A stretch of 64,000 bases of DNA from Torulaspora globosa (lineage: Eukaryota > Ascomycota > Saccharomycetes > Saccharomycetales > Saccharomycetaceae), in NCBI RefSeq assembly GCF_014133895.1, contig NC_050730.1, forward strand, positions 434,001 to 498,000, read 5' to 3'. Below the pieces are notes generated by a model. That model did not search any database. It was not told where the DNA came from and saw only the letters and a list, made by a program, of their open reading frames with translations. The position numbers and the translations under genes are program-made. This document shows, piece by piece, positions 1 through 12,164 of this stretch (the first letter of the stretch is position 1; every line of letters starts with the position of its first letter).

Positions 1-2118
1 TGGCTCTGAGAGTGATCCACATGAGACCTCCACAGGTGTTATGTCAAGCTCACGGTGGCACATGTCACCTCTCATAAGCTGCATGGGTTTTAACGTCAGC
101 TGTCCCTCTGGTGAGCCTTTGCACACATCGGAGACGCTCAAGAGTTGGTAATCGAGTTCGCATTGACCATCGGCATTTCTTGAGAACTCGAAGGAGCATT
201 CATAATCCTTTGCTGAGCATATCTCACAGACCTCTTCTTCCCACTCCAGATTAACAAACGGCTTGCGGATCAGACAGGAAGACGACGACTTTCTTCTGCT
301 GTACTTACGTTTAACACCGTTCACACATTCTCCGTCGGCGACATAAAAGGTTTCGAAATCATCGTCTCCGCATCTCTTGCCGTCAAAGGCTTCGTTGAAA
401 TCAATGGCATATAAGAAGTTCGAATTTCGTTTCCCGTCAAAGCCTTTAAGAATGAAATTAGCGCCGGAACCGTCAGGTGTCGTGGAGATGAGCTCAGTTG
501 GTATAATGGCTTTCTCGAGCTGATATTCATTCCAGGTTTGTCCGTGATCCAGCGAATAGTAGAACTCCGACTGAGGATCGCCGTCGCGATCGGGATCGAA
601 CGGGCACCGGACCATAATGTTCCCCATGTCCCCAAACGCGAAAAGAGATATACTGCTACTCGCTGTCTTCTTCCACGTGCGACCCCCGTCTGTCGATAGA
701 AACAGGTCCGCTTCTTCCAAATTGATTTGAGTTCCATCGCCAACAACGCCCAGTTTCATGATGATGCCGGGAGCTGCGCCAGGCTGCGACTGGAACGCAA
801 AAAGAACGTGCAAGGAACAATTTTCTACGTCGTCGATGTCACAAGGGTAATCCTTCTTGTTCTCAGGATCATCGACAACCTTTAGGTTATTCCAACTGAA
901 ACCGCCATCAAAAGAGATCTTGGTCTTTGCTCTCATACGAGGCTTATTCGCCTCGCTTGACGATCTTCTTACGCCCTCAAATTGCGCTAACAGCGTTCCT
1001 GGGAGGTATTCGGACTCCGCAATCATAACGAAGCCCTCGGGGTTTTCTGTAGTCCACGGGATAGCTGAAAATTTCAAGCCCTGCGAATCAGACACGTACA
1101 CCTGCGACGATTTCCGCGAGTTTTCCCCGGTCGTTATCGGCAGAAATATCTTCCCCAGGGAGTCTTCGAACACACCAAAATCGTCTACCTCTCTCAGCTG
1201 CGTGGGCAGGTGAGCCTTCCTAAACAAAGTTCCATCAGCGGATACCCAAACCTCCTTATTCGAGAACTCGTTGAACCTGTCTTCCTGCGTAAACACAACA
1301 AGAAACGACTTGAGCACCAGAATCGAGCTAATCATCATGTCTTTGAACTGCTCCACGTCGAGACAAGTCTTACCAAAGTCCCGAGTGTAAAACAACCTCG
1401 AACGGACATCCGCCCCGGGCTGCCCGCCGCCATCGGAGTCGCCGACGCGCTCCAGGCAGTACACGGTCTTCTCGTCCTCTACAAGCGAGGACTGCGGCGA
1501 GGACGCGCCAAAATAGCACACTACATCCGCATCTTCCGACGCCCGAACCCGCTGGAAGCTCTTGCCGCCGTCCTTCGATATAAGCGAGTAACGCTTGCAT
1601 CCGAAAGACCCAGACTCGTCTTCCTCGTTCCCCGGCTCGCTATCTAACTCCGAGCCGCCCTTCTCCTCTCCGAAACTCTCACACACGTCGCATTGCGCGA
1701 TCAGATAATCTCCACTGCTGGGATGCGTGAGCAAAACACAGCCCCCCGACGACTTTTCGCCGTACTCCAGATCCATGACAGCCCTATTCCAGCTTTCTCC
1801 CATATCGTCAGTGATGTAGATCTGCCCCGGCTTGTCGAACGACATCGCAATCGCCCTGCTGTGGCTATGGAACGGGTCCACATACGCGTAGTCCGCCTTC
1901 ACCTTCTTAATCCGCTTCCACGTCCTACCATTGTCCTTGCTAACCGATATCCCAGACTGCAAAGACCGGATTATCGTCGTAGAGTCGTCAAAAGGCTGTA
2001 TGTTGTAGCTGAAAGCGGCGCCCTCCGCGATCCTGCTAACCCGTGGCGTGAACCCGTCAGCATAGCAAACTCGCGCCAGCGCTATCACAAGCGTGACTAC
2101 AAGACACGCTAAATTCAT
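1..2118 (-). CDS. VPS10: Vacuolar protein sorting receptor Vps10 (sortilin family), N-terminal 706 residues
   Basis: Type I sorting receptor that cycles between late Golgi and endosome and carries carboxypeptidase Y to the vacuole. The open frame runs off the left edge, so only the lumenal N-terminal part is present (S. cerevisiae Pep1/Vps10 has 1579 residues). The ATG at 2116-2118 is followed by a cleavable-looking signal peptide of about 20 residues ending in VCYA. Repeated Asp-box/BNR motifs mark the sortilin beta-propeller: SKDNGRTW near residue 60, TDDMGESW near 105, SKDGGKSF, SFDGGFSW, STDGGRTW and SLDQGQTW. A Cys-rich 10CC-like stretch begins near the edge. It is divergent from FUS3, the same arrangement as YBL017C/YBL016W. 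No complete frame is visible only because the stop codon lies outside the window. Confidence 0.95.
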   Translation of the reverse strand, partial: MNLACLVVTLVIALARVCYADGFTPRVSRIAEGAAFSYNIQPFDDSTTIIRSLQSGISVSKDNGRTWKRIKKVKADYAYVDPFHSHSRAIAMSFDKPGQIYITDDMGESWNRAVMDLEYGEKSSGGCVLLTHPSSGDYLIAQCDVCESFGEEKGGSELDSEPGNEEDESGSFGCKRYSLISKDGGKSFQRVRASEDADVVCYFGASSPQSSLVEDEKTVYCLERVGDSDGGGQPGADVRSRLFYTRDFGKTCLDVEQFKDMMISSILVLKSFLVVFTQEDRFNEFSNKEVWVSADGTLFRKAHLPTQLREVDDFGVFEDSLGKIFLPITTGENSRKSSQVYVSDSQGLKFSAIPWTTENPEGFVMIAESEYLPGTLLAQFEGVRRSSSEANKPRMRAKTKISFDGGFSWNNLKVVDDPENKKDYPCDIDDVENCSLHVLFAFQSQPGAAPGIIMKLGVVGDGTQINLEEADLFLSTDGGRTWKKTASSSISLFAFGDMGNIMVRCPFDPDRDGDPQSEFYYSLDHGQTWNEYQLEKAIIPTELISTTPDGSGANFILKGFDGKRNSNFLYAIDFNEAFDGKRCGDDDFETFYVADGECVNGVKRKYSRRKSSSSCLIRKPFVNLEWEEEVCEICSAKDYECSFEFSRNADGQCELDYQLLSVSDVCKGSPEGQLTLKPMQLMRGDMCHRELDITPVEVSCGSLSEP

Positions 2119-3526
<1,408 letters not shown>

Positions 3527-4022
3527 TCGGCGCCACGTCCGAGCTCGGCGCCTTGCGCTGCCCGGCAGGACCGGCGGAACGCTTTTTTTTCCGACGCGCG
3601 TGACGAGCGCTCCCTTTGCCCCCCCAGGTCTGGGGGGTCTCTACGGGCCGGTGGTTTGGTTCCCATTTGATTGGGCCGGATGGGGCTTATTGGGCTCGAT
3701 TACTATGGTTCCGAGCCAACCGATTTTGTTACAAACAGCCGCCAAGCGGTTTAAACACCTCCTGTACGGAACTAAAGCAAGTAGTAGTAGTGGTAGTTTT
3801 TTTCAAGGATGATGACGATGACTATGTAGATGACGGTTCGCTGCCGTTTGCTTGTTGAAAGTTTCATATAAAAACCAACTTGCAACGTTTCAGTCTTTGT
3901 TTATGTCGTCGTATAATTTTTGTCGCATAGCTGAAGCAAGTCGTTTGCGTATATATACGACACACAAGCATACAACCGTTTCTTTGGTTGGAGATCCGGC
4001 GAAGATACGATAGCCAGGTTAG
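3527..4022. promoter_or_regulatory. FUS3-ACH1 intergenic region with ACH1 promoter
   Basis: No gene is seen. A perfect inverted repeat CCCCCCAG-GT-CTGGGGGG lies at 3620-3637. Two TNATTGG motifs, the reverse of the CCAATNA box bound by the Hap2/3/4/5 respiratory activator, occur at 3668-3674 and 3687-3693. A GTA-repeat run near 3780-3795 is followed by GAT/GAC repeats to about 3835. Respiratory control of ACH1 through the CCAAT boxes is inference. Confidence 0.5.
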
Positions 4023-5603
4023 ATGACGGTGTCGAAGTTGCTTAGGGAAAGAGTGAGATACGCTCCTTATCTGGCCAAAGTTAGGGAAGCTCATGAGTTG
4101 ATTCCGCTGTTCGAAAACGGACAGTACATCGGCTGGTCAGGCTTCACGGGTGTCGGAGCGCCAAAGGTGGTGCCACACGCGCTGGTGGAACATGTGGAAA
4201 AGAACGGGCTGCAGGGGAAGTTGCGGTTCAATCTGTTTGTTGGGGCGTCCGCGGGGTTTGAGGAGTGCCGGTGGGCGGAGCACGACATGATCGAAAGGCG
4301 GGCGCCCCACCAGGTGGGAAAGCCGATCGCGAAGGCGATCAATGCGGGGAAGATCAACTTCTTCGATAAGCATCTCTCGATGTTCCCGCAGGATCTGACG
4401 TATGGGTTTTACTCTAGGAACCGGACGGACGGCAAGGTGTTGGACTACACGATTATCGAGGCGACGGCGATCAAGGAGGACGGTTCGATTGTGCCCGGAC
4501 CGTCGGTGGGCGGGTCGCCGGAGTTTGTGTCGGTGTCGGACAAGATTATCATCGAGATTAACACTGCTACGCCCTCGTTTGAGGGGCTGCATGATATAGA
4601 TATGCCTGTGAACCCGCCTCACAGACAGCCTTATCCGTATGTGAAAGTGGACGACAAGTGCGGAGTGGACTCGATTCGTGTGGACCCAGAGAGGGTGGTG
4701 GCGATCGTGGAATCGCGCACGATGGATCAGGTACCCCCTAATACGCCCTCGGACCATACTTCTAAGGCGATCGCCAACCATTTGGTCGAGTTTTTCAGAA
4801 ACGAGGTGAGGCACGGCAGGCTACCTGAAAATCTGCATCCTCTGCAAAGCGGGATCGGTAACATTGCCAACGCGGTGATAGAGGGTCTGACCGATGCCAG
4901 GTTCAAGCACCTGACGGTGTGGACCGAAGTGCTGCAGGACTCTTTCTTGGATCTGTTTGAAAACGGGTCGCTGGATTACGCCACGGCGACCTCGGTCAGA
5001 CTGACCGAGAAGGGCTTCGAGAGGTTGTTCAAGAACTGGGACCAGTTCAAGAATAAGCTGTGTCTAAGGTCGCAAGTGGTCTCGAACAGCCCGGAGATAA
5101 TCCGTCGGCTCGGCGTTATCGCGATGAACACACCGGTGGAGGTCGATATCTATGCTCACGCAAACTCCACCAACGTGAACGGGTCGCGGATGCTGAACGG
5201 TCTTGGCGGGTCCGCGGATTTCTTGAGAAACGCTAAACTGTCCATCATGCACGCCCCATCGGCAAGACCAACAAAAGTGGACCCCACGGGCATTTCGTCG
5301 ATCGTGCCAATGGCTTCGCACGTCGACCAGACAGAGCACGATCTCGACATCGTCGTGACAGACCAGGGTCTGGCCGACTTGAGAGGACTCTCACCTAGAG
5401 AAAGGGCTCGCGAGATCATAAACAACTGTGCTCATCCAGATTATAAAGACCTGCTCACAGACTACCTGCAGAGGTCGGAACACTACGCCCAAAAGCATGG
5501 ATGTCTGCATGAGCCGCACATGCTGAAGAACGCCCACAAGTTCCATACCAATCTCATCGAGAAGGGCACGATGAAAGTCGACGCTTGGGATCCCGTAGAC
5601 TAG
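4023..5603 (+). CDS. ACH1: Acetyl-CoA hydrolase / succinyl-CoA:acetate CoA-transferase Ach1
   Basis: Mitochondrial enzyme that transfers CoA between acetyl-/succinyl-CoA and acetate and so helps detoxify acetate and supply acetyl units. The 526-residue product equals the S. cerevisiae Ach1 length. The sequence is conserved across the acetyl-CoA hydrolase/transferase family from the N-terminal [10 protein letters not shown] segment to the C-terminal [11 protein letters not shown] segment. The ATG at 4023 gives the family's usual N-terminus, starting with [11 protein letters not shown]. It lies downstream of FUS3 in the same orientation, as in YBL015W, and is the last gene of the YBL block before a synteny junction marked by tRNA-Ile. 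Confidence 0.97.
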   Translation: MTVSKLLRERVRYAPYLAKVREAHELIPLFENGQYIGWSGFTGVGAPKVVPHALVEHVEKNGLQGKLRFNLFVGASAGFEECRWAEHDMIERRAPHQVGKPIAKAINAGKINFFDKHLSMFPQDLTYGFYSRNRTDGKVLDYTIIEATAIKEDGSIVPGPSVGGSPEFVSVSDKIIIEINTATPSFEGLHDIDMPVNPPHRQPYPYVKVDDKCGVDSIRVDPERVVAIVESRTMDQVPPNTPSDHTSKAIANHLVEFFRNEVRHGRLPENLHPLQSGIGNIANAVIEGLTDARFKHLTVWTEVLQDSFLDLFENGSLDYATATSVRLTEKGFERLFKNWDQFKNKLCLRSQVVSNSPEIIRRLGVIAMNTPVEVDIYAHANSTNVNGSRMLNGLGGSADFLRNAKLSIMHAPSARPTKVDPTGISSIVPMASHVDQTEHDLDIVVTDQGLADLRGLSPRERAREIINNCAHPDYKDLLTDYLQRSEHYAQKHGCLHEPHMLKNAHKFHTNLIEKGTMKVDAWDPVD

Positions 5604-5714
5604 ATAAACGTCAGTTGCATCAGATTATGCCGTCATTTGCCTTTTATTGAAATGTTTATGTCATGTAGAAAACTCTAATTATGAGAAACGTCGCTAGGGC
5701 GATGGAAAAAATAT

Positions 5715-5787
5715 GGTCTCTAGCGGGATCGAACCGCTGATCCCCGCGTTATTAGCACGGTGCCTTAACCAACTGGGCCAAGAGACC
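5715..5787 (-). tRNA. tRNA-Ile (anticodon AAU)
   Basis: A 73-nt cloverleaf without intron. On the minus strand the acceptor GGTCTCT pairs with AGAGACC, the anticodon stem CCGTG/CGCGG encloses the loop CTAATAA (anticodon AAT), and the T-arm is AGCGG-TTCGATC-CCGCT. A T6 run for RNA polymerase III termination follows at 5705-5710 (read on the minus strand). CCA is not encoded. Confidence 0.97.
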
Positions 5788-6354
5788 TTTGTATCGTTGT
5801 GTAGCGAGATTTCAGGCGTTTGCAAAACCAATCAGATCCTGCTATCGACATGGTAATTGCGCGTGAGTGAAAACGCTCGCATGCAGCGAGTTAGGTCAAT
5901 TTGTCGTGTTGAACTATCCGATAATGCGACCTGTGGTACAACAGTTCTTGCCATGATGCCTCGAGTCATATTCATTCACGGACTCTCTGTAGCTCTCAGA
6001 CGAATTTTAAAGAGAGCCCGTTTTATGTTTCGCCTAGGGTAATAGCCAGCAAGCTGCGTGATTGTCATATTCTTGGCCAACCATTAGCATAATTAACCTG
6101 TCTCTTTAAAGCATTGCAATTGTCGAGAACTTAAGGATAAACTGTGTTCAAAACTGACAGTTGTTTTCTCAACACATCGAGCTCTGTTTCTACTTTTCAG
6201 TGTGTACTTTCCTCATCATCAATCAAGAGTCTTTCAACTCCTAACAACGGCTTGAGCTTTCCGAGATTTACTGCGCGAGCATCTCTGGAACTCAAGAAAG
6301 AGAAGCAGATCTTAACAAAATCATTTGGCGTCGATACGAAAGATCGCCGGACAG
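5788..6354. other. Intergenic, tRNA-Ile to MDP1
   Basis: AT-rich region that should hold the MDP1 promoter. Short frames here (for example 5857-6042 and 6144-6371) show no family resemblance. No repeat or RNA gene was recognised. Confidence 0.5.
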
Positions 6355-6891
6355 ATGTCAGACTATCCTGACGTTGCTGCTTTTGACTTGGACTACACCA
6401 TCTGGCCTTGCTATTGCGACACCCATGTCACTCCACCTTTCAAACCGATCAAAAGCTCAAGTGGTGAAGTTCACACATTAGTTGACAGTCGTGGTTACGA
6501 GATTTCCTTTTACAAGGACGTACCAAGAATAATCGCGGATCTAAAATCTAACGGAGTTAAAGTTATCTCAGCTTCAAGGACTTGGGCCCCGGAAATAGCC
6601 AGAGAGATGCTACAGAATTTCAAAGTTGAGCATGAGAACAAGATAATCCCAATGATTCAGCTCTTTGATGATCTACAGTGGGGGGAGAGGAGCAAGATTG
6701 GGCACTTAAAAGATGCCTTGAAGACTCTTTACCGATCCGACAAGCTGGAAGATCACAAGATGTGCCTCTTTGATGATGAAAGTAGAAACAAGGAAGTTGA
6801 ACGGTACGGCGTCAAGTTTGTCTACGTAACAGATCCAGAAAAGGGCGTAACGTGGAAGCTTTACCAGGATTATCTGAATGATAGACTTTAG
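6355..6891 (+). CDS. MDP1: Magnesium-dependent acid phosphatase of the HAD superfamily (YER134C/Mdp1 type)
   Basis: Small HAD phosphatase related to mammalian MDP-1 and equivalent to S. cerevisiae YER134C. The motif I nucleophile region AFDLDYTIWP is near the N-terminus. SASRTWAPEIA matches motif II, and a basic segment with Lys (GERSKIGHL) and LFDDESRNKEVE match the later motifs. The chosen ATG at 6355 gives 178 residues, the length I recall for the S. cerevisiae protein. The frame stays open upstream to a TTG at 6325, but that is not a likely start. It is linked to tRNA-Lys, tRNA-His and GLC7 as on chromosome V of S. cerevisiae. Confidence 0.93.
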   Translation: MSDYPDVAAFDLDYTIWPCYCDTHVTPPFKPIKSSSGEVHTLVDSRGYEISFYKDVPRIIADLKSNGVKVISASRTWAPEIAREMLQNFKVEHENKIIPMIQLFDDLQWGERSKIGHLKDALKTLYRSDKLEDHKMCLFDDESRNKEVERYGVKFVYVTDPEKGVTWKLYQDYLNDRL

Positions 6892-7424
6892 TCTTGTGTA
6901 CAGATAGACTTTTCGAAGAGATTGTTCGATCCGTCGTAGAAGCACTTTGATCTTACTGGTGCCACGGTAGATCTGACATTGCTTCAGATTTACCGAGCAT
7001 TTGAGGCATCACATGTAGTTCCTTGTGATCGGTGAAGATCATCGGCGATCAAATGATAGGGCTCCACCAGGTATGGCAGTAGCTGCAATATTCGCCCTGA
7101 GCCAAGCCTTATATTCAATTGACGCCAATGATTACATTCATACACGCTATGGATTTTGCGTTGGCCTTTCTAGCAGCATTCAATCGGTGCAACCACTTTC
7201 TGTTTTCGCTGTTATCCATCAATCATTAACTTAACACCGTATCGCCCACTTCATTGAACTAATATACTACCTCCATAATTTAAATTGAAAAAAACATGCT
7301 CCCAAGCATCTCATGAACGGTATCAAATAAAGAGATCTTCAGGCTGCAGATCGGCAAGGGAGGTTCTATTGGAGACCGTCTTATATAGATCAGAAGATAA
7401 TTCTCAAAAACCACAGTTTACAGA
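6892..7424. other. Intergenic, MDP1 to tRNA-Lys
   Basis: AT-rich. No convincing coding frame, repeat or RNA was seen. Confidence 0.5.
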
Positions 7425-7497
7425 GCCTTGTTGGCGCAATCGGTAGCGCGTGTGACTCTTAATCACAAGGTTAGGGGTTCGAGCCCCCTACAGGGCT
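7425..7497 (+). tRNA. tRNA-Lys (anticodon CUU)
   Basis: A 73-nt intronless cloverleaf. Acceptor GCCTTGT pairs with ACAGGGC (one G-U), anticodon stem TGTGA/TCACA holds loop CTCTTAA, and the T-arm is AGGGG-TTCGAGC-CCCCT. A T6 terminator follows at 7501-7506. Confidence 0.97.
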
Positions 7498-8416
7498 TCA
7501 TTTTTTCAACCCCCCCAGAGAGGAGGGAAAAAATACACAGTATGCCACCTCGCATAGTGAAAAAGTGAAAATAATCCTAAGCAACAGACCGAGCTTGATG
7601 CTGACAATTTATCGACGACATCAGGCTATCTCCTCAATTTTTGTTGTTTCGTCAGTTAAAAGCTCTCAGATACTGCCCGCTGTAGTGCATCTTCATAGTA
7701 TGCCGCAACCGCTTATTTCTCAGAATCTTAATTCGACATCTCTTGTTAGATCATTCGCTGCATCGTAGGGAAAAGTCTTAGCAGCCTACTGATATCGCCT
7801 CAAACGCTAAAAACTGAAGATTCTGAATCTGCACAATTTTGGCCTTCTCGATGCCGCCAGGATCCGAACGGATCTTCAACCTGTTGCCAATAAGATCCTT
7901 GCTTACAGTCGTCGAATGTGCTGTTGCATAAATTCAACCCGTTGCCAATAGTTTGCTAAGGCAAGTAAATCATGTGGTGAGCCCTATACTTCTTAAGTCA
8001 TTTATTGGATTTCTTAAAAGTTCTCTTATTCATGGAAATTTATAATATAGATAATATTTCTTGACTTTCCATTTTTTATCGTTTAATCAATTTCATACAA
8101 AGCGTAAAGCAGTACAGCATCTGCCAAAATACTCCTGCCATTTGTAACAATGTACTATTTTGATAAATTCTGTCACAAGCCATCGTACGTCAAGAAAGTC
8201 TTCCGCGTCACCGAAACATAAAATAACAGCAGGAAGTACAACATTCAGAAAAGAGGACAGAAAATTAAACTAAGACACTGGAAAACAAGCATCTTTACCA
8301 TCAAAAAATCTACTGGTCTGTGAATCCACTTGTACAGAAGAGTTGGAGTTTTAAAGGAGGTCTCGTGACATTCATCATCGTTATGGTTTAAAAAAATTTT
8401 TCAAATCACAAAACGC
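7498..8416. other. Intergenic between tRNA-Lys and tRNA-His, with a short direct repeat
   Basis: A 919-bp AT-rich gap without a supported gene. It contains an 18-bp imperfect direct repeat, TTCAACCTGTTGCCAATA at 7875-7892 and the same with one T-to-C change at 7933-7950. No transposon LTR ends were recognised although tRNA flanks are usual Ty targets. Confidence 0.5.
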
Positions 8417-8488
8417 GCCATCCTAGTATAGTGGTTAGTACACATCGTTGTGGCCGATGAAACCCAGGTTCGATTCCAGGGGATGGCA
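8417..8488 (+). tRNA. tRNA-His (anticodon GUG), with a T-stem mismatch
   Basis: A 72-nt cloverleaf. Acceptor GCCATCC pairs with GGATGGC, anticodon stem CATCG/CGATG encloses TTGTGGC, and the discriminator is A. The T-arm reads CCAGG-TTCGATT-CCAGG, which leaves an A-A mismatch at the middle pair (51-63). A T5 terminator lies at 8493-8497. The mature G(-1) is expected to be added after transcription, as in other eukaryotes. Confidence 0.94.
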
Positions 8489-8637
8489 TTTATTTTTACC
8501 ACTTGACATTCTTTGAATCTTGACATACTAGCGACGTCTAACCTGATGAACCTGACGCACAGGTTTGAGTAGGATCATATTACTTCGCATTTATGGGGCG
8601 TTTCTAGATATTAACTAGAAAATACGTAGCTTAATCT

Positions 8638-9252
8638 TTAAACAAGTGATGTGACCTCGAAGAACCTCTTCAAGTAATAGATTTGGAACAATGAATTAAC
8701 AACAACCACTCCCAGCTGAAATACAGACCACCATTTGACACGGTCATTAGTGGATTCTGCCGTGTTTCTATGTGTTCTTTCTCTAATGACGATGTAGCTC
8801 TGCTCATCTTCAACTTCTTTAATTAATTTTGACAATCTTCTCACAGAGCTTTCGATAGTATTGGAGCTTGGGTCGTCGACATCAACCCATATGGTACCAT
8901 GAATGTTGAACGTGACATCCTTCGTCTCTATGTTGGAGTTCTCGTTCGAAAAACAGTATGGGTATTTGCCCTTTGCTGGTGCTTTCAAAGTAACTTCGCC
9001 GTGCGAAACATCTCTATAGGATTCTAGCACTTGATTTCCCTGAGCGCTGTAAAGAAAGAAATCACCTTTTAACTGATGGCTAGATTGCGGATCTCTATCA
9101 CCGAATTGGAAAGAAACCGATATTTCATCACCCTTACTTAGTTCTTCAAAGAAGCATCTGCGGCCACGAGCGGGCAAAAGAACGTTATGCGCGCTCGCTA
9201 GGAGCCCCAGGCTTAGGGTGAGGACTAATTGAAATACAAATGGTACTTTCAT
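8638..9252 (-). CDS. EMP24: p24-family COPII cargo receptor Emp24
   Basis: Type I membrane protein of ER-to-Golgi vesicles that forms a complex with Erv25, Erp1 and Erp2 and helps export GPI-anchored proteins. The 204 residues begin with a signal peptide ending at ASA before HNVLLPARGRRCFF. A GOLD domain follows, then a membrane-proximal coiled coil (SSVRRLSKLIKEVEDEQ), a C-terminal membrane segment near residues 173-193, and a short tail RRFFEVTSLV-like (here KRFFEVTSLV) with the diphenylalanine COPII/COPI signal and C-terminal valine. Length and sequence match S. cerevisiae YGL200C (203 residues). It sits next to GLC7, which comes from the sister segment on chromosome V. Confidence 0.96.
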   Translation of the reverse strand: MKVPFVFQLVLTLSLGLLASAHNVLLPARGRRCFFEELSKGDEISVSFQFGDRDPQSSHQLKGDFFLYSAQGNQVLESYRDVSHGEVTLKAPAKGKYPYCFSNENSNIETKDVTFNIHGTIWVDVDDPSSNTIESSVRRLSKLIKEVEDEQSYIVIRERTHRNTAESTNDRVKWWSVFQLGVVVVNSLFQIYYLKRFFEVTSLV

Positions 9253-9841
9253 TGTCTCAATCGACAGTCTTCAACGAATTCAATGGACTTTGAATCGAAT
9301 CGTGTTTGTATTCGAGGTTGTTTTACGTGTCTTTTTACAGCTTGATTCACTGGTCCTTCAACGCTTCTCCGTATATAGTGCTCGGAGTAACCTTGAGTCA
9401 AATCACAAATATTGAATAATTATAGATGAGAGCTAAAATACAGAGTTTATATACACATACATAACTTTCATCAGGCTACACATGCGCATATAGTAAGTCT
9501 AACGGCTGGGACAACAATAACACTCGAGGAAGGATTCATGTGAAGTCAGGGCGGCATAGTAGGTCCATTATTCGCGAAATGGAGTCAATTAATCGAGGAA
9601 CTTTCAAAATTTATCGTGATTGCAACACATGTTGATGAGTCTTCAGAAGGAGAGAAAGAATCGGGCTGCCTGCGTTTATCGAATCTTGTCCCTTTCCCTC
9701 CCTCTAGGCGATCTTGAGCGCGAAAAATCGACAAAAGCCGTGATAGAAGGGGTTTACCCTCTGTTAAAATATGTGTTAAGGAATTCTCTATTCTTCGTAC
9801 TATTACTTCCCGTTGTTTATCATCGTTCACCTGCCATTTGC
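9253..9841. other. Intergenic, EMP24 promoter and GLC7 3' flank
   Basis: 589 bp holding the EMP24 upstream region and the GLC7 3' flank, both genes on the minus strand. The overlapping frames at 9585-9830 and 9620-9877 look non-coding. No RNA or repeat was found. Confidence 0.5.
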
Positions 9842-10915
<1,074 letters not shown>

Positions 10916-11870
10916 ACTGAATTAGATGTATTCCCGCTTTGTTCGACCGATTCAGCACTGAAACCTAATGGACAAAGTGATCAAGGATCAAATCAGATGG
11001 CGGCGATTAGGAAAAACCAAAGCGAAAAAACAACAATGGATCCTTAGTTCAAGACTGTACCAGACTAGGAATCAAACTGAAGAATACCAAGTTGTGGCTG
11101 TAATTGAAATCTATCTGTAGTCTAATGTGACGGCAACAACGATCAGTTTCCTCGACGATTGGCCAAAGTTCGATGCTGGAAAGACAAAGGAAGAAAAAAA
11201 AACAAAATTGTTGATACCTTCCACGGTTGTCTTGAAGAAAACAACTAAACTCTGAAGTAGAAGGATGATAGATCAAACACCAAATCGAATGGTAGAGGGG
11301 CTGTTTCCTTCTTTAAGATGTAAAGGAGGTTATGTTTGAGACCTTTGGTACGTGAAAAACTCGTTTTGCTCTTTTTTTGCAGCTAATTTTTTTCCTTGCC
11401 ACTCGAAACGCTTTCTTAAAGAGGGAGACGAAAAAAAAGCCAGCGCAGCGACCGCAGTAAATATGGACAGCAGTAAGGAAAACTAACGAAACAATCTGTA
11501 AAATAAGATTCTGAACTGATTGCAGAATTAGAGATATAGTGCAAGTAACCTCTTAATCCTTTCGCAAGCTTTGTATTTCTTTCAGGTTTCGCGGGTTGAG
11601 TTTTCGTTTGAGGCTTCAAAGGGAAGATCAGTGCCTCGTTCAAGGCTAGAATCCGTACAAAGTGACGCCGCCAGTAAGGTCAACCAGCTCATTACGGATA
11701 GGTGAGCGGTAGACGACTATCTGACAAGGTTTTATGTTGATCAGTAGGGAAAGAAGGCGCGGTCAATCGTCGATGCGAGTTTTTCGGTTCGTGGAGATAG
11801 TTGCTGCGTTGCTGTTTCCAGTTGTCTAATGTCCAAGGATATTTTCAAGGATTAAGGAATGATCGAGAAA
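10916..11870. other. Intergenic, GLC7 promoter
   Basis: About 950 bp without a supported protein gene. Short frames at 11049-11276 and 11416-11643 (minus) have no family resemblance. The region holds the GLC7 promoter and ends at the SNR52 leader. Confidence 0.5.
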
Positions 11871-11878
11871 GGGTCAGG

Positions 11879-12017
11879 TAGGGGTGAGGTGAGTTCCAGG
11901 ACTTGCATTTACATGCTACCCTCGATAGAACTGTGGTTGCGCGAGGAGTTTGCGTCTAGTACTCCAGAAGGAGTAACACACGTCTGTTCGAAGCTGAAGG
12001 GCGGCATTGTGGAACCG
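11879..12017 (+). promoter_or_regulatory. Putative RNA polymerase III leader of SNR52 (A and B boxes)
   Basis: S. cerevisiae SNR52 is transcribed by polymerase III from a tRNA-like leader. Here GTTCGAAGC at 11986-11994 fits the B-box consensus GWTCRANNC. About 100 bp upstream TAGGGGTGAGG at 11879-11889 resembles the A box, though not perfectly. A T5 run at 12135-12139 would terminate the transcript. Confidence 0.6.
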
Positions 12018-12126
12018 ATATATCATGATGAACGACATTTGCGTGAACAATCTCTGATACATAATCTATCAAATGCGATGGATTTTAGGATTAGAAAACT
12101 AATGTTGCCTTCCTTCTGAATATATT
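12018..12126 (+). ncRNA. SNR52: C/D box small nucleolar RNA snR52
   Basis: Guides 2'-O-methylation of rRNA. A terminal stem of ATATAT on both sides (12018-12023 and 12120-12125) brackets box C ATGATGA (12025-12031) and box D CTGA (12116-12119); box D' CTGA is at 12054-12057. The guide before D', GTGAACAATC, is complementary to the A-loop sequence GATTGTTCAC of 25S rRNA and its fifth base before D' pairs with the U known as Um2921. The guide before D, TTGCCTTCCTT, is complementary over ten bases to 18S AAGGAAGGCA and targets the A known as Am420. Both are the documented snR52 targets, and SNR52 also lies beside GLC7 in S. cerevisiae. The exact ends are estimated from the stem. Confidence 0.93.
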
Positions 12127-12164
12127 CTTCTACATTTTTGCGAGCTTTTTGCTTCGAACGAACC

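Noticed and set aside
4137..4814. 225-codon antisense frame in ACH1
   Set aside because: Shadow of the conserved ACH1 frame caused by GC-rich codon use.
7851..7892. Possible degenerate tRNA (GGATCCGAACGGATC resembles a T-arm)
   Set aside because: No matching acceptor, D or anticodon arm could be built around it on either strand.
8071..8095. Possible replication origin consensus in TTTTTTATCGTTTAATC
   Set aside because: More than one mismatch to the 11-bp ARS consensus, and consensus matches are not predictive in non-Saccharomyces yeasts.
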